Source: Gracilimonas sp034520725
Lineage (GTDB): Bacteria > Bacteroidota > Rhodothermia > Balneolales > Balneolaceae
DNA length: 64,000 bases
Reading direction: 5' to 3'
Assembly (NCBI GenBank): GCA_034520725.1
Contig: JAXHNH010000016.1
Span: 62,001-126,000 of the forward strand
Below the pieces are notes generated by a model. It was not told where the DNA came from. It saw nothing but the letters and a program-made list of their open reading frames with translations, and did no database searches. Made by a program: the position numbers and the translations under genes. Of this stretch, positions 18,944 through 28,627 are shown piece by piece. The first letter of the stretch is position 1, and every line of letters begins with the position of its first letter.

Positions 18944-20224
18944 ATGAAACTTAAATTACTTATAGCGTTACTTATTCCGCTTTTATTTATCAGCTGCGAT
19001 AGCTTGTTTGATAAGGGCGATGTAGAGAAAACATATGACGGACCTGCTCAGGTAGAATTCACACCTTTGCAACAAGAGGTCTCCGAAATTGCAGGTTCAA
19101 CAACTGTTAACTTGCAATTGATTGGCCAAACGCCAACATCTGATGTGTCTATTTCAGTGGAAGTGGATGCTTCTACTACTGCACAAGCAGGTGTTCATTA
19201 TAACCTAACTAGTACACAAGCTACTATAGCAGCAAATTCTAATTCAGTTGCACTTCCTATTGAGATCTTAGATAGCGGTATCTTTGGTCAGGATAGTGAA
19301 GTAGAATTAGTACTGAACATTGCATCAGCATCTGGTGATGTACAAATAGCTGAAAACTTAGATCAGGCAACAATCTTTATTGCCGAATTTGGTAGAGCAG
19401 CTACATTAAATGCTCAAGCACTTGATTTACGTGCTGGTATAGATGATAACCAAGTGCTTGTCAGTAATGTGACCGGACAACCGGGGGATAGCAGTAGAAT
19501 TATTACTACGAATCCCGCTGATGGTGACTTTGAAGGAGAAACAATAGTAGGTTACACAATTCTTGCAGCCCCACAACGTGGTGGATCTGTACTGGTTGAG
19601 GTATTAAATTCTGCTAATGGAGCCCCTGATGCGTCTCTTGAAGATCACGTAGCTCATGTTATTAGAGGATCACAAGCCTCTCAGACATCATTAGCTAACT
19701 TTACTGTGTCTGCTGAAACACTTGGGTTTGTTGCTGCTACAAGTAGTGCAGCTCCAATTTATGGTGTACTTCAGTTTACATGGAATGATGAAACAGCTAT
19801 TGATTCTACTAATAGTGTAACTGTCGATGTAATTGAGATTGGTTATACTGGCACAGTAGGCCAAGATACAGTTTCAATAGACTTACATGAAAGTGATGTA
19901 GATGGAGCTGTAGGTGCATATGTAGGTGTTTCCGCCATAGACCTGGCTGTAAACACTGTTTACAATCTTGTTCAAATTGATGTAGTTGAACCAGTGGAAG
20001 CTGGCGATTCAGAAGCAGAACGTACTACTGATTATATTCGTGGTACAGGTTTCTATCTTTCAATGGTCCATATTGGTCCTGCCGGACTTAATGGAGATGA
20101 TGAAAGAATTCCTGCTCAACAACCACCACTGCTTAGTGGACAGTTGATCGATAATGCTGCTTCATTTATACCTATCAGTGAACTTGCTGAGGTAACTATT
20201 GACTCAGTTAATGTCCTACCATAG
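18944..20224 (+). CDS. Surface lipoprotein in SusE/F position, Calx-beta/DUF4843-like
   Basis: This 426-residue lipoprotein has the leader LLIALLIPLLFISCDS. The N-terminal domain has the pattern of Calx-beta or DUF4843-like sandwich domains (VEFTPLQQEVSEIAGSTTVN, then TTAQAGVHYNLTSTQATIAA and SNSVALPIEILDSG), in which a residue stretch like AGVHY precedes a conserved PI.I.D block. The remainder is beta-rich without known motifs. It follows susD by about 50 bp and precedes a strong terminator, the place where SusE/SusF-like glycan- or peptide-binding proteins are usually encoded. The frame is fully intact, unlike the two genes before it. Function as an auxiliary ligand-binding protein is inferred. 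Confidence 0.72.
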   Translation: MKLKLLIALLIPLLFISCDSLFDKGDVEKTYDGPAQVEFTPLQQEVSEIAGSTTVNLQLIGQTPTSDVSISVEVDASTTAQAGVHYNLTSTQATIAANSNSVALPIEILDSGIFGQDSEVELVLNIASASGDVQIAENLDQATIFIAEFGRAATLNAQALDLRAGIDDNQVLVSNVTGQPGDSSRIITTNPADGDFEGETIVGYTILAAPQRGGSVLVEVLNSANGAPDASLEDHVAHVIRGSQASQTSLANFTVSAETLGFVAATSSAAPIYGVLQFTWNDETAIDSTNSVTVDVIEIGYTGTVGQDTVSIDLHESDVDGAVGAYVGVSAIDLAVNTVYNLVQIDVVEPVEAGDSEAERTTDYIRGTGFYLSMVHIGPAGLNGDDERIPAQQPPLLSGQLIDNAASFIPISELAEVTIDSVNVLP

Positions 20225-20250
20225 GTTATAAATATAAATTCTTATATTTA

Positions 20251-20284
20251 AAGCCATGCCTCAAACGAGGCATGGCTTTTTTAA
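20251..20284 (+). terminator. Intrinsic terminator after SusCD operon 1
   Basis: A 12-bp perfect stem (AAGCCATGCCTC / GAGGCATGGCTT) with a 4-base loop is followed by a T-run. It closes the unit that begins with susC at 14293 and lies between the stop at 20224 and the next lipoprotein start at 20301. Confidence 0.9.
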
Positions 20285-20300
20285 TTTAAAAAACAAAATT

Positions 20301-20981
20301 ATGCGCAGTTCAGTTTTTACTTTTCTAAGTGTCCTATTATTATCAATTCTTACAAGCTGTAGTCTTTTTAATAACGATACTCAAGTCGAAAAGAGAATAG
20401 CACTATATTTCCAGGCTCAAAATATAGGTGATACCCTTTCTTATCAGCAAGATTCCCTTGTGGTAACAGATTTTAAATTCTCGGTTGACCGATTTGCAGT
20501 TGCCGGTAACGACATTGAGCTTGAAAGTTCGCCGGGCATCAATACATTTCTATTTACTTATGATCTGAATGCTAATGATGATCGATTGGTCATAGACGTA
20601 GGGCTTGGAATTGCTGACAACTTTACATTTAATAGTTATTCCATGTTCATAGAACCGGTACCTGAAAATGCAGGTATCTTAGATGACGACTTTTTTGGGG
20701 AAGAAAATAATTATTCCATGGTTATCAAGGGGTCTTACAATAGGAAGAATTTCAATTTTAGAATATCGCCGACTTTGGACAGGTCATTTACATTTGAGCC
20801 GGTTACGTTGAGTGATATAGATGAAACCTTACTATTAAGCAAGACCATTGATCTTAATGACGTTTTCTTAAACCCAGATGGATCCATACTGGACCCAACA
20901 GATGAGACTAATAGCACCATCATCATAGAACGAGTACGAACTTTCCTTGAAGTTGAGGGTGTTGCAGTAAACTATTACTAA
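20301..20981 (+). CDS. Lipoprotein of unknown function
   Basis: A lipoprotein leader (FTFLSVLLLSILTSCS) is followed by about 205 residues of mixed beta content, such as KRIALYFQAQNIGDTL, VVTDFKFSVDRFAVAGNDIE and SYSMFIEPVPENAG. The frame extends upstream to 20256, but that part runs through the terminator, so ATG 20301 is the credible start. There is no cysteine beyond the lipobox. The pattern (KFSVDRF, YNRKNFNFRI) recalls small secreted proteins that hold metal or a polymer, but I cannot assign a family. It ends 13 bp before the convergent GWxTD gene and must use a promoter between 20284 and 20301 or read-through of the terminator. Confidence 0.65.
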   Translation: MRSSVFTFLSVLLLSILTSCSLFNNDTQVEKRIALYFQAQNIGDTLSYQQDSLVVTDFKFSVDRFAVAGNDIELESSPGINTFLFTYDLNANDDRLVIDVGLGIADNFTFNSYSMFIEPVPENAGILDDDFFGEENNYSMVIKGSYNRKNFNFRISPTLDRSFTFEPVTLSDIDETLLLSKTIDLNDVFLNPDGSILDPTDETNSTIIIERVRTFLEVEGVAVNYY

Positions 20982-20994
20982 TGATACTATGGTC

Positions 20995-22422
20995 TTAAAA
21001 AGGCCTGCTTAAAATACTTCCTGACAACCATCTCTCTATCTGTCTGCGCTGTACGTTGTAATAATAGTTACTACGGCGAAGAACAAAATTATCGAAAGGG
21101 TAGAATTTGGTATTAAGTTTCGGACGGTCAAAAACAAAATTGGTTTCCGGATCCTCTCGATTATAAGAATATGACCATATCATCCGATTGGTGTAGTTGT
21201 TTACATACATTGGAGGACCAAAGAGGATATACATCATACCGGTATCCGTTTTCCAGCCTTCCTTGAAATTGGAAAACTGTTTATTGGCTTCTTCAACCCT
21301 TTCATAATACAATGAGATCACGTTTCGGGCTTTATTTGAGTTTTTGACATTTGACAGCCAAAAGCGGTCTATGGCATTTTTTAATGCAGTTGGATCTTCA
21401 ATGGCCATCAGTTTGTCATATTCCTTTTCAGACATGATGTAAGCGAGAGGGGCAGCAAGTTCCCTTGGAGTTTTCAATGAAGGATAGTTTGGACTTTTAA
21501 TACCGAACTCAATGGCTTTATAAATTTGCTCTTCACCTTCACCTGAACTGACTTCCAGTCTGTAATTGCCTCTTTGCAGTTCGTGGAAATTGTACTCAAT
21601 GACAACGTTTCCCGGCTGTGTCAGGTTACGAACAGAAGATTGAACGACTTCAAATTCATCATAATCAATGCCAATACGCTGAATGCTGGCCGGGGAATAA
21701 TCACTGTAATTCATTGGCCGGGCAATGCTGGTGTCTGATTCAAATCTCATAAGGCGCATTTGAACATTTAATCCCGATTCCTGATCTCTGTTGATAGCTT
21801 GAAATCTGAATCTCAAAGAATCCATTCTTGAAGGAATGTCGAAAGTGGTAGCCTGGTTGAAATCCTCATTTTCAAGATCAGAGTTTTTGGTAAGCAGACT
21901 TACATTTGTAATAGCTGAAGTATTGGTACTTGGAGAGGGAACCGTAACGGTATTTCGCCTCAGTGTTTGTTTAGAAGACTGATTATCGGTAAGACTGACC
22001 ATTACCAATAATTCGCCGGGAGTGACCTCAAACTCCTCTTCAAATAAATAAATAGATTGGCTGTTAACAATATCATTGGTTTCACTGCTTATTACATCGT
22101 TAAAACTCTCTCTGACGAGAACGTTTCCACTTTCTGAATTTTCTTTTATGGTGATCTCAATTGTGAACCGTGCAACATAATTATCATTATCGTTGGCATA
22201 GATAAGGCTTCCCTCAACCAATTCTCCCGTTATGTTCAGGATAGGTGTATTATTATTGTTGATGTAGGCGGTGGAAGCCATTCGCAATTCAGGGAAGCCG
22301 GGTTGGTAGTTATAAGAATCGCCGCGGTCAATATCATCCACATAAGAATTGGAACAGCCGGATAAAATCAAGATTGCGCTAAGTAAAAGGCCCGCTGTAA
22401 GTAGTTGAATTTTTTCAATCAT
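20995..22422 (-). CDS. GWxTD-domain lipoprotein, paralogue 2
   Basis: The intact 475-residue lipoprotein has a leader LLLSAILILSGCSNS and is encoded opposite to the flanking SusCD genes. ATG 22422 is preferred to an upstream TTG at 22428. After the Cys comes SYVDDIDRGDSYNYQPGFPE, then beta-rich domains with conserved blocks (YNFHELQRGNYRLEVSSGEG), the helix DRFWLSNVKNSNKARNVISL, and FKEGWKTDTGMMYILFGPPM containing the GWxTD motif. The C-terminus has FYPFDNFVLRRSNYY. It is homologous along its whole length to the copies at 11078 and 28975. The family occurs in Bacteroidota and relatives, and its role is unknown; repeated linkage to SusCD here suggests a link to nutrient uptake or export. Confidence 0.88.
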   Translation of the reverse strand: MIEKIQLLTAGLLLSAILILSGCSNSYVDDIDRGDSYNYQPGFPELRMASTAYINNNNTPILNITGELVEGSLIYANDNDNYVARFTIEITIKENSESGNVLVRESFNDVISSETNDIVNSQSIYLFEEEFEVTPGELLVMVSLTDNQSSKQTLRRNTVTVPSPSTNTSAITNVSLLTKNSDLENEDFNQATTFDIPSRMDSLRFRFQAINRDQESGLNVQMRLMRFESDTSIARPMNYSDYSPASIQRIGIDYDEFEVVQSSVRNLTQPGNVVIEYNFHELQRGNYRLEVSSGEGEEQIYKAIEFGIKSPNYPSLKTPRELAAPLAYIMSEKEYDKLMAIEDPTALKNAIDRFWLSNVKNSNKARNVISLYYERVEEANKQFSNFKEGWKTDTGMMYILFGPPMYVNNYTNRMIWSYSYNREDPETNFVFDRPKLNTKFYPFDNFVLRRSNYYYNVQRRQIERWLSGSILSRPF

Positions 22423-22638
22423 GATCAAGTATTTGAATTCTTTTGCATTAATGTAACTATAAACAAAGGGTCTGTCTATTTATTATAGTATTATAGTTCG
22501 TTTTTATAAAAATTAAGCTGGAAAACCTCTTTATGAATAGTATATGAATTGTAAATAAATGTTAGAAAAAACTTTGATGGGAACGATAATATTAATTATC
22601 ATCCCACTCATCTAACAATAATCTAAAGAGGACCTAGT

Positions 22639-25600
22639 ATGTTAAAAAAGCTACTAATCAGTTCGTTCATGGTCTTAGTTTCTGTTTCTGCTGCCTTTGC
22701 GCAGACGACAACAGTTACTGGTACCGTTACTGATGCAGAGACTGGTGAGCCTATTCCGCAGGTTGCGATCTATATCTCGGATTTGTCTACCGGTTCTGCT
22801 ACAAATATTGATGGTGAATACACTATCGATGGCGTTGAATATGGTACTTACACTTTCCGTGTGAGTTCTGTTGGATACATCACCATTGAGCGTGAGATCA
22901 CAGTAAATGCAAATAACAATTCATTTGATTTTGAGTTGGCACAAGATATTCAGCTACTTGAAGATGTTGTGGTAACCGCTTTTGGTGTAAGCCGTGAGCA
23001 AAAATCATTGGGTTATTCCGTTCAGGATGTTGACGCCGAAGCATTGGCGCGTGTTGATCAAAACAGCGTTGTTGGTGCACTTGCCGGTAAAGTAGCCGGT
23101 GTGCAGGTTGTTCAGAGTCCAACGATGGGTGGTTCTGAAAGGATCCGCATCCGTGGTGTAAACGGACTTTCTGATGGACAACCATTATTCGTTATTGACG
23201 GTACTCCTGTTGATAACAGCTCATTCCTTTTACAAGGAGGAGGTAGTAGTGCCCGAGGTCGTGATCTGGGTAACCTTGCTTCTGATATTGACTTGAGCAG
23301 TGTTGCTAACGTTTCTGTACTTAAAGGTGCTGCAGCTGCTGCACTGTACGGTAACCGTGCGGCAAACGGTGTTGTTCTTATTACCACCAAGAGTGGACAA
23401 ATGGGTGCAGATCAGCCGATGAGAATCGACTTTTCTAACAGCACTTATTTTGAGAACGTATACATCATGCCAAATTACCAGAATGAATACGCCGGGGGTT
23501 ATACACAGAGTTTCCCTCAATATGTTGACCCTGCTGATGGCCAAACCTACAATGGTTTGAACTATGCTGCCGATGAAAGCTGGGGACCCAGAATGGATGG
23601 AACCCAGTATCGACCATGGTGGTCATGGTACGATAGCGACTTTGATGGGGATGGTGTAAGTGATTATGGAAAAACCGTTCCGTTAACGCCGAACGAAGAT
23701 AACATTCGTAATTTTTATGATACCGGAGTCAGAGTTAGTAACAAGCTTTCTATCTCAGGTGGTTCAGGTAACTCAGCTTATCGTGCCGGGTTGAACAACA
23801 CAAATCAAAGTGGTGTTTTCCCTAATTCAACGCTTGACAAGACGGCCATTAACTTTAATGGTTCTTTGAATCATAATAACAAGCTGACCTCAAGTGTTTC
23901 ATTTAACTATGTGAATACACAGGGTAAAGGACGTCCAGCAACCGGTTATTCTGCCGAACAGGGTAACCCTGCTCAGGCTATGAATCAGTGGTTCCAGCGT
24001 CAGTTAGATATGGATAAGCTTCAAAATTACCGTTCAGATGATGGAACGATCATGTCCTGGAACATCCGTTCCAATACAAATATTCGTCCATTATACTGGG
24101 ATAGCCCATATTTTACAGTGTATGAAAACGTACAGCAGGATGACAGGGACCGTCTTTACGGTAACTACAATCTTTCTTACAATGTGAATGAGAATGTTGA
24201 GCTGATCGGTAAATTACACCTTGATACCTATTCCTTTACTGCTGAAGACCGTATTGGTACCGGTGGACTGGAAGAAGATTGGTACTATATATCACAGCGT
24301 TCAAGACGTGAAGTGAACTATGAAACAGGTGCCCGATTCAACAAAGATTTTGAGGATTTTTCACTCTCCGGTTACGCGGGTGGAAATATTTTAACTCAGG
24401 ATTATAGCTCAGTAATTCAGCAAACTGTAGGAGGTCTTTCAACCCCTAACTTCTTTAACATCGATGCGTCAATCAACAGACCGGATGTAACAAGTTATAA
24501 GGAAGAAAAAGAAGTACGCAGTTTGTTCGGTACTGCAACACTTGGTTACCGTGACTTAGTTTACGTTGATGCTTCATTAAGAAATGACTGGTCTTCTGCA
24601 CTTCCTGCAGACAATAACTCTTACCTATACTACGGACTTTCCGGTAGTTTGGTTTTCACAGAGTTTGATACATTCAGTGATCAGAGTATCCTGAGTTTTG
24701 GTAAGGTTAGAGCTTCTATCGCACAGGTTGGTAGCGATCTAGACCCTTACAGAATTCTACAGACATTCAACAGCTCGACTCCGTACGGTAGTCAGCCTGC
24801 ACAATCTATTCCTAACGTTCTTTCCAATCCAAACCTCGAGCCGGCTATTTCATCCGACTATGAGTTTGGTGTGGATTTACGTTTCTTGAATGGACGTGTA
24901 AGAACGGATGTGACTTATTACAACTCTGTGAAAGAGAATGAGATCTTGCAGCTTGATGCTCCAGGATCCAGTGGTTACAGTGCTACTCTTGTAAACGCCG
25001 GTAAATTTACAACCACCGGTTGGGAAGTTGCTATAGGAGCTACTCCTATCGAGCAGAGAGATCTGAGCGTAGATATGCAACTTAACTGGTCAATGAGTGA
25101 GTCTATAGTTAATGAGCTTGCTGAAAATCTAGATACCCGACTCCTTGAAAGTGCATTTTTCGGTATTCAGCTGTTCGCAGTTGAAGGCGAAGAGTGGGGT
25201 AGAGCCATTACGTTCCGGCGGTTACGGTGGTACACAATACCACGATAACGGTCAGCCTATTATTAATGCAAGTGGTACTTCTTATGCGCTTGAATACAAT
25301 AAGGACCTAGGAAACATCCTTCCTGACTGGAACGGTGGATTCAACTTTGATGTGAACTACAAAAACTTCTCTCTTGGAGCATTCATTGAGTTCCAGAAAG
25401 GTGGTAAGTTCTATTCTATCTCCAGAATGTTTGGTGCCTATTCCGGACTTGTTGATGAGACGGTAGGAAATAATGCGTTAGGTAATTCTGTACGTGACCC
25501 ACTTGTAGATTCTAATGGTAATACGACTTACTATGATCCGGTTGAAGATGAAATGGTACCTTATGCTTCATTACCTGCCGGTCAGGTTTCATCGAATTCA

Positions 25601-25960
25601 GGTGGGGTATTGCTTGAAGGTGTAGACGCCAATGGAAACCCTGTTTCTTACTACGTAGAATCGGTTACTTATTGGGGTAATTTATTTTACAACAAGGAAG
25701 AATGGTTAGAAGATGCGAGTTATGTGAAGCTCAGAGAGCTTGAATTGACTTACAACTTGTCTGCCAACACCCTTGAGAGATTACCAATCAACCGTGCAAG
25801 CGTGTCATTGGTTGCTATGAACCCACTGCTTATCTATTCTAGTGTTGACGGAGTTGATCCTTCAGCGATTCAGAATAACGCTACCGGGTTTGGATTCTGG
25901 GAAGGTGGTACTCTACCGGGTACTCGCTCCTTTGGATTTAACATCAACGTTGGATTTTAA
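22639..25960 (+). CDS. SusC/RagA TonB-dependent transporter 2 (one frameshift)
   Basis: This outer-membrane importer starts at ATG 22639, with a signal peptide (SSFMVLVSVSAAFAQ), a CarboxypepD_reg-like domain (VTGTVTDAETGEPIPQVAIY), a TonB-box region (LLEDVVVTAFGVSREQKSL), then a plug domain with GALAGKVAGVQVVQSPTMGG and a VIDGTPVDNS block. A barrel of about 850 residues ends RSFGFNINVGF. The frame breaks once near 25200-25215, where GEEWGRAI passes to SGGYGGTQYHDNGQ; one base accounts for it. Joined length is about 1,107 codons, normal for SusC. It is divergent from the GWxTD gene at 20995, so the 216-bp space holds both promoters. SusD follows after 20 bp. Confidence 0.9.
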
Positions 25961-25980
25961 ATCATAGGAGACAGATAATT

Positions 25981-27471
25981 ATGAAATTTTTAAATAACAA
26001 TTATATGAAAGCAGCAAAGAAACTAGTTCTTGTTATGTTACTGACGGGACTGTTCATGAGTTGTGATGACTTTGGCAGTATCAATACTGATCCAAACAAT
26101 CCTTCTCAGGTTAGAACAGAACTACTGCTCACGAATGCTCAACGCAGTATGAGTAATAAGGTAGGTGCCGTTATGGGAACGATCTGGGCTCAGTACATTA
26201 CTGAAACGCAATATACCGAAGCTCAGGAATACCGAGAGGTAAATGCTAACTTTAATGGCTGGTACACCGGTCCTCTTCAGGATCTTCAAACCATCATTGA
26301 TCTGAACTCAAATGCTGAAACAGCAAGTGATGTATTATCAGGTGGTAGTAATGCCAATCAGATCGCGGTTGCGCGGATTCTGAAAGCTTATTTCTATCAA
26401 ATGATCACCGATCGCTGGGGAATGGTTCCTTACTCTGAGGCTCTTCAGGGTAGTGAAAACTTTCAACCGGCTTATGATCTGCAAGAAACTATATACACAG
26501 ATATTATTGCAGAGTTAAAAGCCGCCGCTGAACAGATCGATCTTGGATCAGCTGCAGTTGTTGGTGATATTCTGTTTCAGGGAGATATGCAGAAGTGGAT
26601 CAATTTTGCTAATAGTTTAAGAGCCAGAGCGGCACTTAGATTATCAGAAACCACAGGGGCAACACTGACTCTTGCTGAAAACGAATTCGCTGATGCTATC
26701 AGTGATGGCGTTATCACGGAGGATGTCTTGTATCCTTATCTGACAAGTGCAGATAATGAAAACCCATGGTACACTCGATTCAGAACGCGTACAGATTATG
26801 CGATCTCAAAGACCATGGCTGATTTCATGATAGGCATCAGTGATGACCGAATTTTGGTTTACGCTAATCCTGCACCTAACTTTAGTAATAACGATGCTGA
26901 AGTAGAGTTCAGTGAGATCAGCGGAATGCCATTTATGGCAAACGCAGGTGATACTACTAATGCTTATATATCCTTTCCAGGTTCTGCTATAGGTGCCGGT
27001 GGACCGGGTGTTGGTATTCAGGATGCCCCACTTCCTATTATAACGGTTGCAGAAATGGAGCTTGCTCAGGCAGAAGCTGTAGAACGTACATGGATCGCTG
27101 GAGTAGCTGAAGAACATTACCTTGCAGGTATTGAAGCTTCCTGGAATCAGTGGGGTGTATATGGAGATGGTATTGATTTTGCCACCTACATTGCACAACC
27201 TGAGGTTGCTTATGATACAAACAATTGGGAAGAGCTGATCGGTGAGCAAAAATGGATTGCTTTATTCCCCAATGGATATGAAGCATGGTCTGAGTGGAGA
27301 CGTCTTGGTTTCCCAGTGCTTACACCTAACCCATTTGGTGTGTTGAATCAGATACCGTTACGCTTTACGTATCCAACATCTGAGGTAACTAACAACAAGG
27401 ATAATTACAACGCTGCTGTTAGTGCTCAAGGTCCTGATGAACCATTAACTCCGGTTTGGTGGGATCAATAA
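25981..27471 (+). CDS. SusD/RagB-family lipoprotein 2 (SusD-like 2 type)
   Basis: This 496-residue surface lipoprotein partners the SusC at 22639. The leader KLVLVMLLTGLFMSCDD has a lipobox. The SusD-like 2 signature NTDPNNPSQV follows closely, then RAYFYQ-type helices (here ILKAYFYQMITDRWGMVPYS), a WINFANSLRARAALRL block, PIITVAEMELAQAEAVERTW, and the C-terminal EQKWIALFPNGYEAWSEWRR typical of the family. The frame is intact. It is a different SusD branch from the one at 17395, so the two pairs probably handle different ligands. A strong terminator follows 28 bp after the stop. Confidence 0.93.
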   Translation: MKFLNNNYMKAAKKLVLVMLLTGLFMSCDDFGSINTDPNNPSQVRTELLLTNAQRSMSNKVGAVMGTIWAQYITETQYTEAQEYREVNANFNGWYTGPLQDLQTIIDLNSNAETASDVLSGGSNANQIAVARILKAYFYQMITDRWGMVPYSEALQGSENFQPAYDLQETIYTDIIAELKAAAEQIDLGSAAVVGDILFQGDMQKWINFANSLRARAALRLSETTGATLTLAENEFADAISDGVITEDVLYPYLTSADNENPWYTRFRTRTDYAISKTMADFMIGISDDRILVYANPAPNFSNNDAEVEFSEISGMPFMANAGDTTNAYISFPGSAIGAGGPGVGIQDAPLPIITVAEMELAQAEAVERTWIAGVAEEHYLAGIEASWNQWGVYGDGIDFATYIAQPEVAYDTNNWEELIGEQKWIALFPNGYEAWSEWRRLGFPVLTPNPFGVLNQIPLRFTYPTSEVTNNKDNYNAAVSAQGPDEPLTPVWWDQ

Positions 27472-27499
27472 ATTCAGTAACATACTGATGTAAATTTTA

Positions 27500-27532
27500 A
27501 AGGCCACTCTGTTCTCAGAGTGGCCTTTTTTT
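27500..27532 (+). terminator. Intrinsic terminator after SusCD operon 2
   Basis: A perfect stem (AAGGCCACTCT / AGAGTGGCCTT) with a 6-base loop is followed by seven T. It lies 28 bp after the susD stop codon. Confidence 0.92.
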
Positions 27533-28245
27533 ATGCAATCAAATTCTTGCTTTCTTTCCATCATCCGGTTCTCTTTGAATAATACTGTAATAATTTAATT
27601 TTGGTTGAACCGAATAATGGAAATATAAAACCGGAATCCATCCCGGATCAGAATGACTGGTTTATATAGTATGGTGGTTTATTATAGCTCCTCACCTTGG
27701 CCCACTCCATCACCCGGCTCGAATAATAATGAACAACAAAGTCTAATCAGAATGAGCCAAATGTATGGAGTTATTACGCATCAAAATCCATCATTTCGTC
27801 CGGTTTGATGTTGGTTTATGAGTCCTGATTATGTGAGGGCGGGGCGATGGATGGGTTTGGGATTGGAAAAGCATTATAATTTTGAACCGGGATTTACAGG
27901 ATTATATAAAGGATTATCAGGATTCTGCAAAATACAACTCACCAAACATTCAAAGCCCGGTCTTTGCGAGACGGATGGTAGTTTAATGCAGGTTTATGAG
28001 GTACAACAACGAAGCAATCTCCCTAAAACGAGCAACCAAATAGATCAGGGGATTGCCACAGGTTTTATTCAACTTACCTTTCTTTGTGCCAACAAAAGAA
28101 ATCAATGCTCCATCACTGGGCTTGCCATAAAATCTGGTGCCATGCAGGATACGGTCATTCTGAAGATACTTCTGAAGAATCTACACAGGCCTGAACTGAG
28201 TTACCAAGCTGTTTTCTGTTTGCAGATCTTTCGGGAGTACCTTCA
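27533..28245. other. Gene-free repeat-rich region left of the GIY-YIG element
   Basis: A frame of 145 codons spans 27818-28255, but its product has no recognisable domain, low-complexity composition and lies across palindromes, so I do not call it a gene. The stretch holds a half-palindrome ending AGAATGAC (27637-27657), the left copy of a 154-bp direct repeat, and the outer arm of a long inverted repeat at 28154. The reverse strand near 28060-28110 resembles repetitive spacer sequence rather than protein-coding DNA. Confidence 0.5.
27651..27804. repeat. Direct repeat, left copy (154 bp)
   Basis: It begins GAATGACTGGTTTATAT and ends CATTTCGTCCGG. It matches 28621-28773 with only about seven to ten differences, including one or two single-base indels. 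Similarity may extend weakly into the GGGCGATGG / GGGTGATGG region beyond. The two copies lie 970 bp apart and enclose the GIY-YIG element. Confidence 0.85.
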
Positions 28246-28252
28246 GAATGAC
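28154..28252. repeat. Long inverted repeat with 29-bp arms
   Basis: The arm at 28154-28182 starts GTCATTCTGAAG and the arm at 28224-28252 is its reverse complement, with 24 of 29 positions matching and all five differences being transitions. The loop is 41 bases. The right arm overlaps the left inverted repeat of the GIY-YIG element by seven bases (GAATGAC). Confidence 0.7.
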
Positions 28253-28602
28253 TAACTTTGGTAAGTTGGTTTATGAATGCATATACCTATATAGTGACAA
28301 ATCCTAAAAAAACGACGTTATACACAGGTGTAACAAATGATCTCAGAAGAAGAATTGTAGAGCATTACCTTAATCGGGGGTCTTCTAATACTTTTGCTGG
28401 AAAATATCATTGTTATCCTCTTATGTGGTATGAGGCCTATCCAACAATGAGAGAGGCTATTCAAGCTGAATAGAGAATTAAAGGTAAAAGCGGAAAATGG
28501 AAAGAAGATCTGATCAACCAAGGAAACATTAAGTGGAATTCCTTGAATAAAAACATCCTTGGTGAATGGCCACCCAATAAAACTTTACCAAGTTAGTCAT
28601 TC
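28246..28602 (+). mobile_element. Candidate mini-element: GIY-YIG gene between 22-bp inverted repeats
   Basis: The left end (28246-28267) begins GAATGACTAACTT and continues GGTAAGTT. The right end (28581-28602) reads, on the reverse strand, GAATGACTAACTT then GGTAAAGTT. Thirteen terminal bases are identical and the rest differ by two one-base shifts. The 357-bp interval contains only the GIY-YIG gene, whose full frame runs from just inside the left repeat to a stop codon inside the right repeat. There is no transposase. That it moves or moved is an inference from this compact structure and the surrounding repeats. Confidence 0.5.
28273..28596 (+). pseudogene. GIY-YIG nuclease gene with an in-frame nonsense codon
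   Basis: From ATG 28273 the product reads MNAYTYIVTNPKKTTLYTGV, then TNDLRRRIVEHYLNRGSSN and YPLMWYEAYPTMREAIQAE, followed by TAG at 28471-28473. Beyond the stop the same frame continues RIKGKSGKWKEDLINQGNIK and ends at a TAG inside the right inverted repeat. In small COG2827 GIY-YIG proteins this position is normally EKRIKG or EKQIKG, so one AAG to TAG change explains the stop. Full length would be 107 codons. It is only distantly similar to the GIY-YIG proteins of the tRNA array. The function of the family is unproven; a nuclease role is inferred from the fold. Confidence 0.75.
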
Positions 28603-28627
28603 AGATCCGCCGGCGGAGAAGAATGAC
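28596..28627. repeat. Near-perfect 32-bp palindrome
   Basis: GTCATTC at 28596-28602 mirrors GAATGAC at 28621-28627, around a perfect 12-bp palindrome TCCGCCGGCGGA at 28605-28616; only the two 3-base spacers break symmetry. It overlaps both the right end of the GIY-YIG element and the start of the right direct repeat. A decayed relative lies at 28856-28891. Confidence 0.8.

Noticed and set aside
20256..20300. N-terminal extension of the lipoprotein at 20301
   Set aside because: The extension is encoded by the terminator stem and places the signal peptide internally.
27818..28255. 145-codon frame in the repeat nest
   Set aside because: Covers the long inverted repeat, has no recognisable domain and odd composition; more likely open by chance across repeats.
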